Assembly (NCBI GenBank): GCA_034434835.1 | Contig: DAOTXX010000070.1 | Location: 1-64,000 of the forward strand | Source: JBGLNJ01 sp034434835 | GTDB taxonomy: Bacteria; Chloroflexota; Anaerolineae; Fen-1058 | Length of the DNA stretch: 64,000 bases | Direction of reading: 5' to 3' | In this document: positions 52,027-59,875 of the stretch, piece after piece | Position numbering within the stretch: position 1 is the stretch's first letter | Layout: every line of letters begins with the position of its first letter | Made by a program: the position numbers and the translations under genes | The notes under the pieces: generated by a model | Database searches by the model: none | What the model saw: the letters and a program-made list of their open reading frames with translations, nothing else | What the model was told of the DNA's origin: nothing

Positions 52027-53127
52027 TCAAGTCCTTTCGATCAAATCCGAGGTCTTGACCATTGCCAGGTCCACCTGGCCCCGGATCGTGGTGGTAAAGA
52101 CAATCCAACGATCCTGGTAGCAGAAGCGTGGATGCGGGTCTATGTGGTATCGGGCGCCCGTGATGCCCGGCATTTCGGGATTGCTGATGATCTGGAGGTG
52201 CTTGCCGGTCAGGCGATTGAGAAAATTCACGGTGGACGGGCAGCCTCGATAGAATCGCTCGTTGGAATCGGCGACGAGGTACTGCCCGTCGCGGCTGTTG
52301 TGGGCATGCCAGCAGTGATGGGGCCACTCGATCTTTTCGACCTGCTGACTGGCGATGTCGGTTCGCCATGCCTGGTTGCCCCACACGCACCAGACATGTT
52401 TCCCATCCGCGTCCCACCACTCGTGCGTGACGCGGGTCGGCGATGAAAAAACCGGACGCGCCGGCTGGCCGCGTCGGATCAGCCACATGCGATCCACGAT
52501 GGGAAAGCTCAGGCCGGTGATGGGGTCGGGGTGGTTTTCTTCGGCAAAGAGCACCAGGTCGGGATCGGTCGGGCTGAACTGGGCATGGTTATAGTTGCGG
52601 TCGAATCGCTGCCACATTTGAAAATCGCCGCCGTCGAGTGGCAGCGCGCCAAAGACCCATTGAAGCCCCAGCGCCGCGTCCACAAAGAATTCTTTGCCGT
52701 CCGCCGACCGGGTGAGATGCGTCGCAAGCCGGTGAATGGTTCGGTGGCGGACGATGTCTTTGGGCAGCGAGTTCACCCGCTGGACGGTTTCGGATTCGTG
52801 GGGGCCGCGACACCAGATGGACTCGTGCGCGCCCCAAAAGACGAAACCAGAGTCCGGGTCAACGTAGGGAGAGGCGTCGCTGAATTGAGTCTCTGGGAAA
52901 TGGCGAACCGTTTGCGATTCCATGTCCACCAGGCCGAGTGTCCTGCCCGGAGAGGGTGGGAACGCGCAATAGAACCAGAGGAAACGGCCATCGGCGGTCA
53001 TTCCGTCATTGACAAAGTAAAAGCTCTGCTGAACGGGCGCGACTTTGTGCGTGAGCAGATAGATTGTTACTCCGTTGTCTGGGTTCTTGATCGGAGTAAA
53101 GAGTTTGGATTCCGCAAGATCGATCAT
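52027..53127 (-). CDS. Oligogalacturonate lyase-like protein (PL22-related)
   Basis: A 366-residue beta-propeller protein related to the Ogl product at 49831-50994 but divergent. Equivalents are visible: NYNHAQFSPTDPDLVLFAEEN near residue 195, WPHHCWHAHNSRD near 265, and GARYHIDPHPRF near 320 in place of QxxHxH. The Gln ligand is lost and the His spacing altered, so metal binding and substrate may differ. GGAGAGACC precedes the ATG. A GTCAAC palindrome lies immediately on each side of the gene (units G and H), so the gene may have arrived or been duplicated between repeats. Confidence 0.82.
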   Translation of the reverse strand: MIDLAESKLFTPIKNPDNGVTIYLLTHKVAPVQQSFYFVNDGMTADGRFLWFYCAFPPSPGRTLGLVDMESQTVRHFPETQFSDASPYVDPDSGFVFWGAHESIWCRGPHESETVQRVNSLPKDIVRHRTIHRLATHLTRSADGKEFFVDAALGLQWVFGALPLDGGDFQMWQRFDRNYNHAQFSPTDPDLVLFAEENHPDPITGLSFPIVDRMWLIRRGQPARPVFSSPTRVTHEWWDADGKHVWCVWGNQAWRTDIASQQVEKIEWPHHCWHAHNSRDGQYLVADSNERFYRGCPSTVNFLNRLTGKHLQIISNPEMPGITGARYHIDPHPRFCYQDRWIVFTTTIRGQVDLAMVKTSDLIERT

Positions 53128-53141
53128 GGTCTCTCCATACT

Positions 53142-53218
53142 GTCAACGAATCGCCTTCGGCACAACGAATAAACGAATGGCCTCTCGTTATTCGTTGATT
53201 CGTTACAGATTCGTTGAC
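53142..53218. repeat. GTCAAC palindrome family, unit H
   Basis: The same family as unit G: GTCAACGAAT with CGCCTTCGGCAC, AACGAAT and AAACGAAT, ending ATTCGTTGAC. The right arm lacks the CGCC block. It lies 15 bases before the PL22-related start codon and close to the stop of the upstream GH105 gene. Confidence 0.75.
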
Positions 53219-53226
53219 AACCCGAC

Positions 53227-55365
53227 TCACGTTGCCAGCCACTCCCTCAACTTGATCGCCTCCACGCCGGCCAGCATGACGATACCGATGCCGTGCGTGT
53301 CGTTCGTCCGCCACAGCAATTCGTATTTGTAATAGTCCGGCGTGAACGCATAATTGGACCCGCGACACACGCCGTGCACGTTGCCGTAGCGGTCAACACT
53401 GATTTGCGTCAGCCCCTTCCACGCTTTATAGACGGCCTCGACGTACCTGGCCGGTTCCCTCAGCCAACCGAAGCGCACACCGCGCGCAAAGGCATACGCA
53501 AACATGGCGGTGCAGGAGGTCTCTTCGTAGGATTCGGGATCGTTCAACACCTGATGCCACAGTCCGTGCTCGCCCTGCAAAGCCAGATAGCTTTCGCACA
53601 ACTCGTTGAAGAAATCGAGCAGAGCGGGGCGGTTCGGGTGATCGGCCGGCAGTATCTCTAAAACTTCGGAGAGCGAAAACAGACACCAGCCGTTCCCGCG
53701 TCCCCACGGGATGCCGGTGGGCATGTTGTACTCAAAGTCGTAAATGTGCGACATGATCTTCCATTCCGGCAAGAACAGGTATTTCTTGAACAGCAGAAAT
53801 TGCCGGGCCGCGTCGTCAATGTATTCGCGTTTGCCCGTCAGCTTGTAGTAGCGGGCCAGGAACGGCGTGCTCATGTACAGGTCGTCTATCCACATTGTCC
53901 GCACACGATAAAACGCGCCGTCGGGCGTCCTGACTTGCCTGTTCAGAATGTAATCGGCAATTGCATCCACGACCACGCGGATCTCGGGCGATGGAGATTC
54001 CTTGTATGCCTCCAGCGTCGCCGCGCCGAACGAGCCGCAGTCGTCCAGACAGCTCATCTCGACCAGTTGATGGTTGATGGATTGCGCGCCATACTGGTCG
54101 CGATCGTAGAGCGAGTATGGGTACGTCTTGACGCACTCATTGACATGCCGCACAACATAGTCAACTACATCCTTGCGCCCCAATAATCGCCCCGTCTGCA
54201 ACAACCCGTACAATGTCACGCCGATTTGATAATTCCACTTGGCAAAGTTTTCGTTCTCGAGGTGTGGCCTGACCCACGTCTCGGGCATATCCACGCGCCA
54301 GTAAACCGGTGTGCCGTTGTTGTCGAAAAGTTTGTACAGCGTTTGAATTTCCGTCGGGGAAGATGACAGCGGCGCGTCGAACGGTCCCAGGTACAGCCAT
54401 GCATCGCCGACCCCCTTGACCGGATACGGCTGTCGAAATTCCGCGCCAGAAAGGACACAGCCCCAATCGTCGGAAGCTGAAACGGTGGCGACGAGCACGT
54501 CATGCCGACCATGCGAGAGCGACAGTTCGAGGTCGAACTGGCCGGCCTGGCTGCCCTTGAAGACCGATTCGCTGTCAATCCAGATTTGGGTCGGGCCGGC
54601 GGCGCCAAGTTGCATCTCGAGCTTTTGTTTGCCGGGCGCAGCGATTTCGACGCACGACCTGCCGTAAGCCGTCTTGCCGGGCTGGACGCCAAATATCCGG
54701 GCGCACGGTTTTTGGCGTGCTGCGGTGGCGTCCCATTTCGTCTCTGGGAACCACGTCAGGCCGGTGGCCTGCTCGCTCTCTCCGATGCCGGGCAAGTGAC
54801 CTTCGGGGTAAATGTCCTGGTCGGTGAGCTGCGAGTAAATCCATCCGGCCTGACCGGCTCGTTCAGCCAGGGGCGACATGAAATGAAGGGGGAACGCTCT
54901 TTTGTGAGATGTGCCGATGATGCAGCCAAAGCCGGCCGGCGTCTTGCGTGTTTTGATGAAAAAGCCGTTCCAACCTTTTTGCAGCGGCGCGATCACCGCT
55001 TTGGTATTTTTGGCATCTGCCTCGTGGGCCAATAACGAACGATAGATCAATTGGCCGTTTACGAACACGCTGGTCGGCGAATAAGAGCTGATGTGGAGAT
55101 CGGTTTGGCCTTCAGCTTCGCTCCACAACAAGCCATAGGCATAGGCCCATTGGCCGATTCTGGCTTGCGGCCATTTCGACTGAAGGTTCAGGTCGTAACG
55201 GCCATCGTCCCGCTGCAAGAATCCGCGTTTGCTATACGCGCGGAATGTGAACGGCAGCGGCGGGTTCTGCCCGATGTATCGGTTGGCGATGATCTCTAGC
55301 GCGCGTGGTACGTTTTCTACTATCCAGTTGTAAATGCTTTCGTCGGGGGCAAAGTATTGGGACAT
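53227..55365 (-). CDS. GH105-type unsaturated uronyl hydrolase with large N-terminal domain
   Basis: A 712-residue protein. Residues about 375-710 form the GH105 (alpha/alpha)6 barrel: MSCLDDCGSFG near 437, the catalytic-Asp region MWIDDLYMSTPFLARY (491-506), SHIYDFEYNMPTGIPWGRGNGW, and SNYAFTPDYYKYELLW near the end. Family members remove the unsaturated galacturonic residue from rhamnogalacturonan or glucuronan lyase products. The first 370 residues are an additional beta-rich region, perhaps two jelly-roll modules (SSYSPTSVFVNGQLIYRS, IWIDSESVFKGSQ), far longer than in YteR. No signal peptide. Located between GH67 and PL22-type genes. Confidence 0.87.
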   Translation of the reverse strand: MSQYFAPDESIYNWIVENVPRALEIIANRYIGQNPPLPFTFRAYSKRGFLQRDDGRYDLNLQSKWPQARIGQWAYAYGLLWSEAEGQTDLHISSYSPTSVFVNGQLIYRSLLAHEADAKNTKAVIAPLQKGWNGFFIKTRKTPAGFGCIIGTSHKRAFPLHFMSPLAERAGQAGWIYSQLTDQDIYPEGHLPGIGESEQATGLTWFPETKWDATAARQKPCARIFGVQPGKTAYGRSCVEIAAPGKQKLEMQLGAAGPTQIWIDSESVFKGSQAGQFDLELSLSHGRHDVLVATVSASDDWGCVLSGAEFRQPYPVKGVGDAWLYLGPFDAPLSSSPTEIQTLYKLFDNNGTPVYWRVDMPETWVRPHLENENFAKWNYQIGVTLYGLLQTGRLLGRKDVVDYVVRHVNECVKTYPYSLYDRDQYGAQSINHQLVEMSCLDDCGSFGAATLEAYKESPSPEIRVVVDAIADYILNRQVRTPDGAFYRVRTMWIDDLYMSTPFLARYYKLTGKREYIDDAARQFLLFKKYLFLPEWKIMSHIYDFEYNMPTGIPWGRGNGWCLFSLSEVLEILPADHPNRPALLDFFNELCESYLALQGEHGLWHQVLNDPESYEETSCTAMFAYAFARGVRFGWLREPARYVEAVYKAWKGLTQISVDRYGNVHGVCRGSNYAFTPDYYKYELLWRTNDTHGIGIVMLAGVEAIKLREWLAT

Positions 55366-55368
55366 GGG

Positions 55369-57450
55369 TTATGCTCCTTGTGTTCTAAAACGACTAAAGT
55401 AGTCGAGACACACCTTTCGCCAAAGGCGGGCGTTTTCGAGTTGTTGCTCCAATCGTCGGCGGACGTGCTCGTGACGCTGGGGATCAATCTTGCTTTGCAA
55501 ACTCTGCCAGATGCCTTGCATCTGTTCCACAAAGGTAACGCCAATATTGTAGCGATGAACAAGCTCTTCCCAAAGCGTTCGACCGGATTGCAGACGATGA
55601 TCCCAGGGCACGTGATGGAACCACAACAAGAACTTGTCAGGGCAAGTGTTCAAGTTATCGAATTGCTCGCGCAAGGGGCTGGGATATTGGCTGACGGCAT
55701 TGCTGCCCCTGCTGCTGCGGTCAAAGCCCAGTCCATTCGCGTCGGCGCGGTGATAGTACACATTGTTCCAGTCAGGTCGTGGGGCGGCGTTGAAGCCGGG
55801 ATCAGGCCCGTAATGATGACCTTCGCGCATCAGATGGTGCAGCCCCAGCGGGGTCATGTAGTTGATGCACGCCTCCCACGAACCGAGCATCATCGTCTTG
55901 AGCGCGTCCACAACTTGCGGGTCATGCGACCAGGTCATGCGAACCCATTCGTCGGCGATGGACTCGGCGCTCAGCGTGTGATCCCAGGCCAGTCGCCCAA
56001 AGGCGTACCAGTTGGCTTGCGCGAAATGATGCCCACACCAGTTGCGCTCTGAGCCGGTGTTGGCGACGCCGACGATGCACGAGATGGGATGAGTGTACAC
56101 TGAACCATCTACAATCCTGGCAACTGTCGAGCCAGGCCCTTGGGCGTATGTATCCGAATCCAGAATCTCTTGCCACATCCCACCGAGGTAAACCAGGTGT
56201 ATGGATTGGCCGAGATATTCCTGTGTGATTTGGAGTTCGAGCGCCAGCGGCGTGTGTTTCATCGCGCCCAAGAGAGGATGGAACGGCTCTCGCGGTTGAA
56301 AGTCAATCGGCCCGTTTTTCACCTGCACGAGCACGTTGGGTCGGAACCTGCCATCCAGCGGCACAAACTCTTTGTAGGCGCACTTGGCTCTGTCCGCGTC
56401 AATCCTGGTGTCGTAGACAAAGGCGCGCCACAGCACGATCCCGCCATGCGGCTCGAGCGCCTCGGCGAGCATGTTCGCGCCATCGTCATGGTTTGCGCCA
56501 TAATCTTGCGGGCCTGGCTGTCCCTCCGAGCTGGCCTTGACCTGGAATCCGCCGAAATCGGGAATCAGGCGATAAATCTCGTCTACTTTGGTCTTCCACC
56601 ATGCAGCGACGGCCGGGTCGCGCGGGTCGCTGGTCGGCAAGTCACCGAGCAGGATCGGCGCAGAGAAGACCGGCGACAGATACACGCGAATGCCGTAAGG
56701 TCGGAATACGTCGGCCAGCGCAGCAGCTTTCTCCAGATATTCGGTTGTGAGACTCTTGGCGTTCGCGTTGACGTTGTTGAGACACGCGCCATTGATGCCG
56801 ATGGAAGCGCACGCGCGCGCATAGTCGTGGTAGCGGGGATCAATCGTCTTGGGCAACGTATCCCAGTTCCACAGCGAGCGGCCAGCATAGCCGCGCTCGA
56901 TGGAGCCATCGAGATTATCCCAGTGCGCGAGGACGCGGCGGGCGATGCGGGGATGACTTTTAATGTCGAGCGCGCGGATGTCTTGATGCGTCTGGAGCAG
57001 TCGCAGGAAATGAAATGTGCCGGTCAGGACAGCGGGCGCAGAGTTGCCGGTAATGAGAATCCAGTTGCGATTTGACTGGTCGAGCAAGTTACCCGGAGAT
57101 TGCTTTGCCGCTACGCGGCTCGCAATGACCGCGGGCAGAGAGCGAATCAGAAATCCTTCCGCGCCCAATTCACGGGACTCGGCCAATGGTATCGTCACTC
57201 CTATCGCTTCGAGTTCGGCAGCCGTGCCCACAATCAAAGCGTTGCCGGTTGGCCTTTCGGCAAATGGCACGGCCATGTCGAGCAAGGCCGGCAGCGCGCG
57301 CGCCAGTTCGCGCCGGATGATCTCGGCGGTCGCACTGGTGCCCGGTACGACGACGCAACCGATGGCCTGGCGGTATTGTGCCAATCGCTCTGTGTCATCT
57401 ACAGGGCGATAACGCAGCCAAAGTTCGTATCCGTCTTCGCTCAAGTTCAT
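55369..57450 (-). CDS. aguA: GH67 alpha-glucuronidase
   Basis: A 693-residue enzyme that removes glucuronate or 4-O-methylglucuronate from the non-reducing end of xylo-oligosaccharides. The general acid Glu309 is in KASSEGQPGPQ; the base pair Asp383 in KNGPIDFQPREP and Glu411 in LQITQEYLGQ correspond to E285, D364 and E392 of Geobacillus AguA. No signal peptide, so uptake precedes cleavage. I start at 57450 (CAAGGTT before the ATG); the open frame reaches far into the ABC genes, but that part is shadow. Residues about 107-118, AVIASRVAAKQS, are encoded by a dispersed repeat inserted in frame. Confidence 0.93.
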   Translation of the reverse strand: MNLSEDGYELWLRYRPVDDTERLAQYRQAIGCVVVPGTSATAEIIRRELARALPALLDMAVPFAERPTGNALIVGTAAELEAIGVTIPLAESRELGAEGFLIRSLPAVIASRVAAKQSPGNLLDQSNRNWILITGNSAPAVLTGTFHFLRLLQTHQDIRALDIKSHPRIARRVLAHWDNLDGSIERGYAGRSLWNWDTLPKTIDPRYHDYARACASIGINGACLNNVNANAKSLTTEYLEKAAALADVFRPYGIRVYLSPVFSAPILLGDLPTSDPRDPAVAAWWKTKVDEIYRLIPDFGGFQVKASSEGQPGPQDYGANHDDGANMLAEALEPHGGIVLWRAFVYDTRIDADRAKCAYKEFVPLDGRFRPNVLVQVKNGPIDFQPREPFHPLLGAMKHTPLALELQITQEYLGQSIHLVYLGGMWQEILDSDTYAQGPGSTVARIVDGSVYTHPISCIVGVANTGSERNWCGHHFAQANWYAFGRLAWDHTLSAESIADEWVRMTWSHDPQVVDALKTMMLGSWEACINYMTPLGLHHLMREGHHYGPDPGFNAAPRPDWNNVYYHRADANGLGFDRSSRGSNAVSQYPSPLREQFDNLNTCPDKFLLWFHHVPWDHRLQSGRTLWEELVHRYNIGVTFVEQMQGIWQSLQSKIDPQRHEHVRRRLEQQLENARLWRKVCLDYFSRFRTQGA
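57095..57129. repeat. In-frame GTCATTGCGAG repeat inside the GH67 gene
   Basis: On the minus strand GTCATTGCGAGCCGCGTAGC and onward to AAAGCAATCTCC is the same dispersed repeat whose ends bound 7501-7608 and 35339-35679. Here it adds about 12 codons between EGFLIRSLP and the GNLLDQSNRNWILITGN strand. Confidence 0.75.
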
Positions 57451-57467
57451 AACCTTGTTCACTGCAA

Positions 57468-58241
57468 TCAATGTGTTTGGTCCGCCCACTCCCACCAGAG
57501 GAGCGTGCCGCCGAGTCCAGCGACGCCGGTCAGTATGACAATTGCGTAACTGACCATTCCGAGATTTTCGCCCTGGACATACAAGGCGGGGACAGACCAC
57601 GGAAAGTATTCTCCCCATCCCGCGGCGTTGATGAGCTGCGCCAGTCCCATCGCAAGGATCATCACGCCGATGGGCGGCAAGTAACCGTGCCACGCGCTTG
57701 CCGCTAAAGCGATCGGCGTGACGAGTGTGATGGTTAAGCAGGCGGCTACCGTTATCGTAATCCCGCTTTGCCAGAAAACTTGCGCCGGGACTGGCGGCAG
57801 ACCGAGCGCCGCGCCAACGCCAAGCGTGATGAGGCAGATCAGCACGGTCAATGCGGCTGACCACACCGCGATCACGACGCACTTGCTCAACACAATCGCG
57901 GAACGCGAGGTGGGTAACGCGAGCAAATCTTTGACCGTGCGATCCGAGTACTCGCGGCCAAACACCCAACTGGTAATGAGACCAAAAAGAATGATGCCGC
58001 CGGCCCCGACCGCCGTGGTCAGAAACCGAAGGTAGGTAGGCCAATCGGCGGCGCCCATTGTGAGCTGCGCCTTGGTGCTGATCAGCCCAACCCGGCGCGC
58101 CATTTCGGGATCTTTGAGGACGATCATAAAGAAACCGCCGCCCAGCGGAACCATGGCAAATCCCAGCGCGGTGAGCCAGGGCATTTTGGATCGGCGCGCC
58201 TTGAGAAACTCGACCCAGATCGCTTCCGCCAGGTTGTTCAT
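57468..58241 (-). CDS. ABC-2 type transporter permease
   Basis: A 257-residue membrane protein with six hydrophobic segments, starting MNNLAEAIWVEFLKARRSKM. VFGREYSDRTVKDLLALPTSR between helices 2 and 3 is the characteristic ABC-2 motif. With the ATPase just upstream (overlap of 4 bases) it forms an exporter of the lantibiotic-immunity/NatAB-like type. The stop lies 17 bases before the GH67 start, so co-transcription is likely, but a functional tie to uronate use is not evident. Confidence 0.88.
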   Translation of the reverse strand: MNNLAEAIWVEFLKARRSKMPWLTALGFAMVPLGGGFFMIVLKDPEMARRVGLISTKAQLTMGAADWPTYLRFLTTAVGAGGIILFGLITSWVFGREYSDRTVKDLLALPTSRSAIVLSKCVVIAVWSAALTVLICLITLGVGAALGLPPVPAQVFWQSGITITVAACLTITLVTPIALAASAWHGYLPPIGVMILAMGLAQLINAAGWGEYFPWSVPALYVQGENLGMVSYAIVILTGVAGLGGTLLWWEWADQTH

Positions 58242-59164
58242 TCGGCGTCTCCTCCATCTGCGCCGACGAGCCGCAGAAAGTAATGCTCCAGGTCCTCTTC
58301 TTCAACGTTGAGCATCGTCGGCGCATGACCGGCGTTGACGAGCCGTGTCGCAATCTCCTCGGGTCGTTCGATGGCCGCGCTGTCCTTCACGACGACTGCG
58401 CCATCCAACGCGAGGTCGGCGGAAAATCCCGCGCCGACGAGCACCACTCGCGCCGCCTCGCAGTTTCGCGCGCGCACAAGCAATCGGCGGCGACGATTGC
58501 GCTCGAGTTCGTCCACGTCGAGTTCTTGCAGCAATCGCCCGTGATGAATGATGCCGATTCGATCGGCCAGCCGCGACACTTCGCCCAAAATATGACTCGA
58601 CATGAAGACGGTGACGCCTTGCTCGCGCGCCAGGCCAATGAGGAGGTTGCGGATTTCGACGATCCCCGCCGGGTCCAGGCCAAGAGCAGGCTCATCGAGA
58701 ATGAGCAGCTTGGGATTGTGCAGCAGCGCCTTGGCAAGCCCGAGCCGCTGCTTATTGCCATGCGATAACGTGCCCGCGCGCCGGTCTGCATACGCGCTCA
58801 AGCCCAGTCGCTCGATGACGTGATCAACGGCTTGCGGCTCGGTGCCAGGCCGAAGACGGCGCATCACTTCCAGGTTCTCGCGCACCGTCAATTCTGGATA
58901 GGCGTCCGCCGTCTCGACCAAGTATCCGACCGACTCCCACGGTTTCTTGTCGCCGACGCGGATTTTCGTTCCCAGCACGCGCGCTTCGCCAGAGGTCGGC
59001 TTGACCATTCCGAGCAGCAGACGAATGGTCGTCGTCTTGCCTGCGCCATTCAGGCCGAGGAACGCATAGATTTCGCCTTGGGCAACGCGTAAAGATACGC
59101 CGTCAACGGCGGTGACGTCGCCGTAGCGTTTCACGAGATGCTCGGTTTCGACGGCTATGTTCAT
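58238..59164 (-). CDS. ABC transporter ATPase (exporter type)
   Basis: A 308-residue ATPase. Walker A is GLNGAGKTT (37-45), the Q-loop in GYLVETADAYPELT, the signature LSHGNKQRLGLA (His in place of the first Gly), Walker B LLILDEP and switch His in MSSHILGEV. The roughly 80-residue C-terminal extension is usual for exporters pairing with ABC-2 permeases. The start at 59164 overlaps the TGA of the upstream membrane gene as ATGA; a longer frame to 59245 is within that gene. Confidence 0.92.
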   Translation of the reverse strand: MNIAVETEHLVKRYGDVTAVDGVSLRVAQGEIYAFLGLNGAGKTTTIRLLLGMVKPTSGEARVLGTKIRVGDKKPWESVGYLVETADAYPELTVRENLEVMRRLRPGTEPQAVDHVIERLGLSAYADRRAGTLSHGNKQRLGLAKALLHNPKLLILDEPALGLDPAGIVEIRNLLIGLAREQGVTVFMSSHILGEVSRLADRIGIIHHGRLLQELDVDELERNRRRRLLVRARNCEAARVVLVGAGFSADLALDGAVVVKDSAAIERPEEIATRLVNAGHAPTMLNVEEEDLEHYFLRLVGADGGDAE

Positions 59165-59838
59165 TGTCTGTGAACCGCTCCATCTGATTTGTCCTGTCCC
59201 AGTTGAAAGAGTCTTTGACCAATCAGAAAGAACCATATCATCCAAAGCACATACCCAATGCCAATGAGGATGGCAATGATATTCGAGGAAGAGAAGATGG
59301 CGGTGCCAATGTCACCAGCAAAGAACAGGAGTGCACTTGCCACGATTCCCACACAAGCGCTCACCTTGTTAAAGATATTGCATCGCAGCATGATAGCTGA
59401 GAAGATTAGCCCTCCAAGTAACAGCCCGCTACGACCAGCCGTACTCGTTATGAGAAAGACCGCTATCCCCAGGAATGGTAGAGACACAGCGACGAGCGAC
59501 CAAATTTTACTAGTTTGCCCGAGTGCAACGTGGAGGGCGAGAAACATTATGCCAAAAAGAGCCATGATGACAATGTCCAAGAGATTAAGCACATGGAGCG
59601 AGTCCGGTTGAACTCCGCTGAACCCAACATTCAGTTTGAAGAGTACAACGAGCCAATTGTTCTGAAACGGCGTGAACCAGCCGTTTGTGACGGTCGGTGG
59701 CGAACCTGCAGTAACGGCGCCGATAATGCCGATAATCCCACTCAGGAACAGCGCCAATACAATCAGGGCAGCCACGCCCCCGATTTTGTAGAGCCAGTTC
59801 CATCGGGGATCTGCGGTTTCGGCATCAGTCCAAGTCAT
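59161..59838 (-). CDS. Hypothetical multi-pass membrane protein
   Basis: About 225 residues with six hydrophobic segments (for example GGVAALIVLALFLSGIIGII, LLDIVIMALFGIMFLALHV, IIAILIGIGYVLWMIWFFLIG) and a short polar N-terminus. The C-terminus overlaps the ATPase start by four bases, so it is part of the exporter operon. I do not recognise a family. The longer frame to 59907 would enter the upstream gene. Base use is AT-richer than in its neighbours. Confidence 0.7.
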   Translation of the reverse strand: MTWTDAETADPRWNWLYKIGGVAALIVLALFLSGIIGIIGAVTAGSPPTVTNGWFTPFQNNWLVVLFKLNVGFSGVQPDSLHVLNLLDIVIMALFGIMFLALHVALGQTSKIWSLVAVSLPFLGIAVFLITSTAGRSGLLLGGLIFSAIMLRCNIFNKVSACVGIVASALLFFAGDIGTAIFSSSNIIAILIGIGYVLWMIWFFLIGQRLFQLGQDKSDGAVHRQ

Positions 59839-59875
59839 TCTACTCTTCTCGTTTGGGGGCAATCGCAGGAGCACG

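Noticed and set aside
57451..58353. N-terminal extension of the GH67 gene
   Set aside because: The open frame continues 300 codons upstream, but that part overlaps the ABC-2 permease gene, which has clear membrane segments and motifs. GH67 proteins normally begin near 57450.
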